In this document: in pieces, positions 14,292 to 16,110 of the stretch | Numbering within the stretch: the first letter of the stretch is position 1 | Layout: the number at the start of each line of letters is the position of its first letter | Source of the DNA: an uncultured Alistipes sp. | GTDB lineage: Bacteria > Bacteroidota > Bacteroidia > Bacteroidales > Rikenellaceae | Direction: 5' to 3' | DNA length: 16,110 nt | Assembly: GCA_934754975.1 (NCBI GenBank) | Contig: CAKVKI010000029.1 | Location: forward strand, 1-16,110 | Position numbers and translations under genes: made by a program | The notes under the pieces: model-generated | Database searches by the model: none | What the model was told of the DNA's origin: nothing | What the model saw: only the letters and a program-made list of their open reading frames with translations

Positions 14292-16110
14292 ATGCTTAAA
14301 ATATACATGAGGCTCCTGGGTTTCGCCCGACCCATCCAGAAATACGCAGTCCCCTATTTCTTCTATTCACTGCTTTACGCACTGTTCAACTCGCTCACGT
14401 TCCTGCTGATCATGCCGATCCTCAAGACGATGTTCGACGCCGACTACACGTTCGTATATGTGGAGAAACTGCCCCCGCTGGCCTTCAATCAGGAGTACCT
14501 GACGGCGCTGTTCAACTTCACCTACTCGCACCTGTTCAACGAATACAACCCCGAGAACGTACTGCTCATGCTGGCCGTGGTAACCGTTTTCGTGAGCCTG
14601 CTGAGCAACCTGTTCCGTTATCTGGGTTCGTGGACGGTGGAGAACATGCGGACCCGCACCCTGCAGCGCATGCGCAACGAGATGTTCTCGAAAGTGGTGG
14701 ACATGCACGTCGGCTATTTCAGCGACCAGCGCAAGGGCGACATCATTTCGAAAATCACCTCCGACGTCGGCGTGGTGCAGTTCTGCATCACCAATACCCT
14801 GCAGGTGGCTTTCCGCGAACCGTTCCTCATCATCGGTTACACGGTGATGATGGTCGCCATTTCGTGGGAACTGGCCCTCTTCTCGGTACTGTTCCTGCCC
14901 GTGGTGGCGCTCATCATCGGCAGCATCGTCAAACGCCTGCGCCATCCGGCCCGCACGAGCCAGCAGCGCATGGGCGAACTGGTATCAACGCTCGACGAAT
15001 CCCTTTCGGGCATCAAGGTCATCAAGAGCTACAACGCCATAAATTACATCAAACAGAAGTTTTACGACCTGAACGCCGACCTGGCCCGGCTGACCCTCTC
15101 GATGGCCCGCCGCCAGCAGCTGGCTTCGCCTATGAGCGAATTCCTCGGCATCTCGGCCGTGGGCGTGATTCTCGTATTCGGCGGTTCGCTCGTATTCAAG
15201 GGGTCGCTCAGCCCCGAAGGCTTCATCGCTTTCGTCGCCATGTTCTCGCAGATCACGCGCCCCGTGCGCACGTTCATCGACCAATTCGCCAACATCAACC
15301 AGGGTATCGCAGCCGGAGAACGTATCTTCTCGATCATCGACGCCCAGAGCGAAATACAGGACAAACCCGGCGCGCAGGAACTCGACGGGCTGAAAGACAA
15401 GATCGAATTCCGCGACATCCACTTCTCGTACGACGGCAGCCGCGAGGTGATCGACGGCATTTCGTTCGATATCAAGCGCGGGGAGACCGTGGCGCTCGTG
15501 GGACCGTCGGGCGGCGGCAAATCGACGCTCAGCGAACTGGTTCCGCGTTTCTACGACGTTGCGGCGGGCGACATCCTCATCGACGGCGTTTCGATCCGCG
15601 ACTACACGCAGGAGAGCCTGCGCGCCCACATGAGCGTCGTATCGCAGGACACCGTGCTTTTCAACGACACCATCGAAGGCAATATCGCCATGGGCAAGGC
15701 CGGGGCTTCACACGAAGAGATCGTCGAAGCGGCCCGAATCGCCAATGCCGACTGCTTCATCACCGAAGCTCCCGAAGGGTACCAGACCAATATCGGCGAC
15801 CGCGGCGTAAAACTCTCGGGCGGTCAGCGGCAGCGCCTCTCCATCGCCCGCGCCGTGCTGAAGAACCCCGACATCCTGATTCTCGACGAGGCGACTTCGG
15901 CCCTCGACACCGAGAGCGAAAAACTCGTGCAGGACGCCCTCAACAAGCTGCTGGAAGGCCGTACGTCGGTAGTTATCGCACACCGGCTGAGTACGATCCA
16001 CAATGCCGATAAAATCATCGTCGTCGATCACGGACGCATTGCCGAGCAGGGTACGCACGCCGAACTGATGGCCCGCGGAGGCATCTATGCCAAACTGATC
16101 GAACTGCAGT
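14292..16110 (+). CDS. MsbA-like ABC exporter (fused permease and ATPase), 3' truncated by window
   Basis: A half-transporter of the MsbA/lipid-exporter type; the open frame runs from ATG 14292 to the window end (606 codons) with only a few C-terminal residues likely missing. Membrane helices are predicted at about 17-43, 88-112, 171-190, 193-213, 283-302 and 308-328. A 45-residue extracytoplasmic loop lies between helices 1 and 2 (about 44-87). The ATPase domain has Walker A GPSGGGKST (404-412), signature LSGGQRQRLS (508-517), Walker B ILILDE (528-533) and the H-loop IAHRLST. Homodimeric members flip lipid A-core or other lipids across the inner membrane. The nearby Kdo genes support a lipopolysaccharide role, but they are not in the same operon and a drug or lipid substrate cannot be excluded. 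Confidence 0.9.
   Translation, partial: MLKIYMRLLGFARPIQKYAVPYFFYSLLYALFNSLTFLLIMPILKTMFDADYTFVYVEKLPPLAFNQEYLTALFNFTYSHLFNEYNPENVLLMLAVVTVFVSLLSNLFRYLGSWTVENMRTRTLQRMRNEMFSKVVDMHVGYFSDQRKGDIISKITSDVGVVQFCITNTLQVAFREPFLIIGYTVMMVAISWELALFSVLFLPVVALIIGSIVKRLRHPARTSQQRMGELVSTLDESLSGIKVIKSYNAINYIKQKFYDLNADLARLTLSMARRQQLASPMSEFLGISAVGVILVFGGSLVFKGSLSPEGFIAFVAMFSQITRPVRTFIDQFANINQGIAAGERIFSIIDAQSEIQDKPGAQELDGLKDKIEFRDIHFSYDGSREVIDGISFDIKRGETVALVGPSGGGKSTLSELVPRFYDVAAGDILIDGVSIRDYTQESLRAHMSVVSQDTVLFNDTIEGNIAMGKAGASHEEIVEAARIANADCFITEAPEGYQTNIGDRGVKLSGGQRQRLSIARAVLKNPDILILDEATSALDTESEKLVQDALNKLLEGRTSVVIAHRLSTIHNADKIIVVDHGRIAEQGTHAELMARGGIYAKLIELQ

Noticed and set aside
14630..16012. A 460-codon open frame on the + strand inside the ABC exporter
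   Set aside because: It is an out-of-frame reading of the exporter, which has Walker A, signature and Walker B motifs in the correct order in its own frame.

Overview
The window is chromosomal DNA from a GC-rich member of the Bacteroidota, most likely Alistipes or a close relative in the Rikenellaceae. The evidence is the protein content (a SusB-type GH97 lipoprotein, class II KdsA, a small XRE regulator paired with a four-helix membrane protein), the strong C/G bias at third codon positions, and intergenic matches to the Bacteroidota -7 promoter element TAnnTTTG. The genus is an inference. I see no phage, transposon, CRISPR, tRNA or rRNA sequence.

Layout. Positions 2-3317 run on the + strand: the 3' end of trpS, a ClC-type chloride channel with two CBS domains, a stand-alone PAS protein, a strong terminator, then a four-helix membrane protein overlapping a 66-residue XRE regulator. 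A long hairpin lies between this unit and a convergent block. Positions 3556-10936 run on the - strand. In transcription order they hold lon (with its own terminator), kdsB, kdsA, a kdsD/kpsF-type arabinose-5-phosphate isomerase, a YciI-like protein and a GH97 glycosidase. A short divergent promoter region separates lon from valS and rnhA (+). After a terminator comes an MsbA-like ABC exporter cut off by the window end.

How the genes fit together. The isomerase, KdsA and KdsB supply three of the four steps from ribulose-5-phosphate to CMP-Kdo, the activated sugar of the lipopolysaccharide inner core. KdsC, the phosphatase step, is not in the window. The MsbA-like exporter may flip the lipid A-core product, so the window has a cell-envelope theme beside housekeeping genes (trpS, valS, rnhA, lon).

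Most of the window is ordinary conserved sequence. The points most worth a second look are: the ClC protein, which lacks both glutamates that define H+/Cl- exchangers; the XRE/membrane-protein pair with a perfect palindrome in its leader; a GH97 alpha-glucosidase at the end of a Kdo operon with no SusC/SusD partner; and a nested RNA structure between kdsB and kdsA. I found no clear candidate for a wholly new system. The XRE/membrane-protein module is the nearest to an uncharacterised one.
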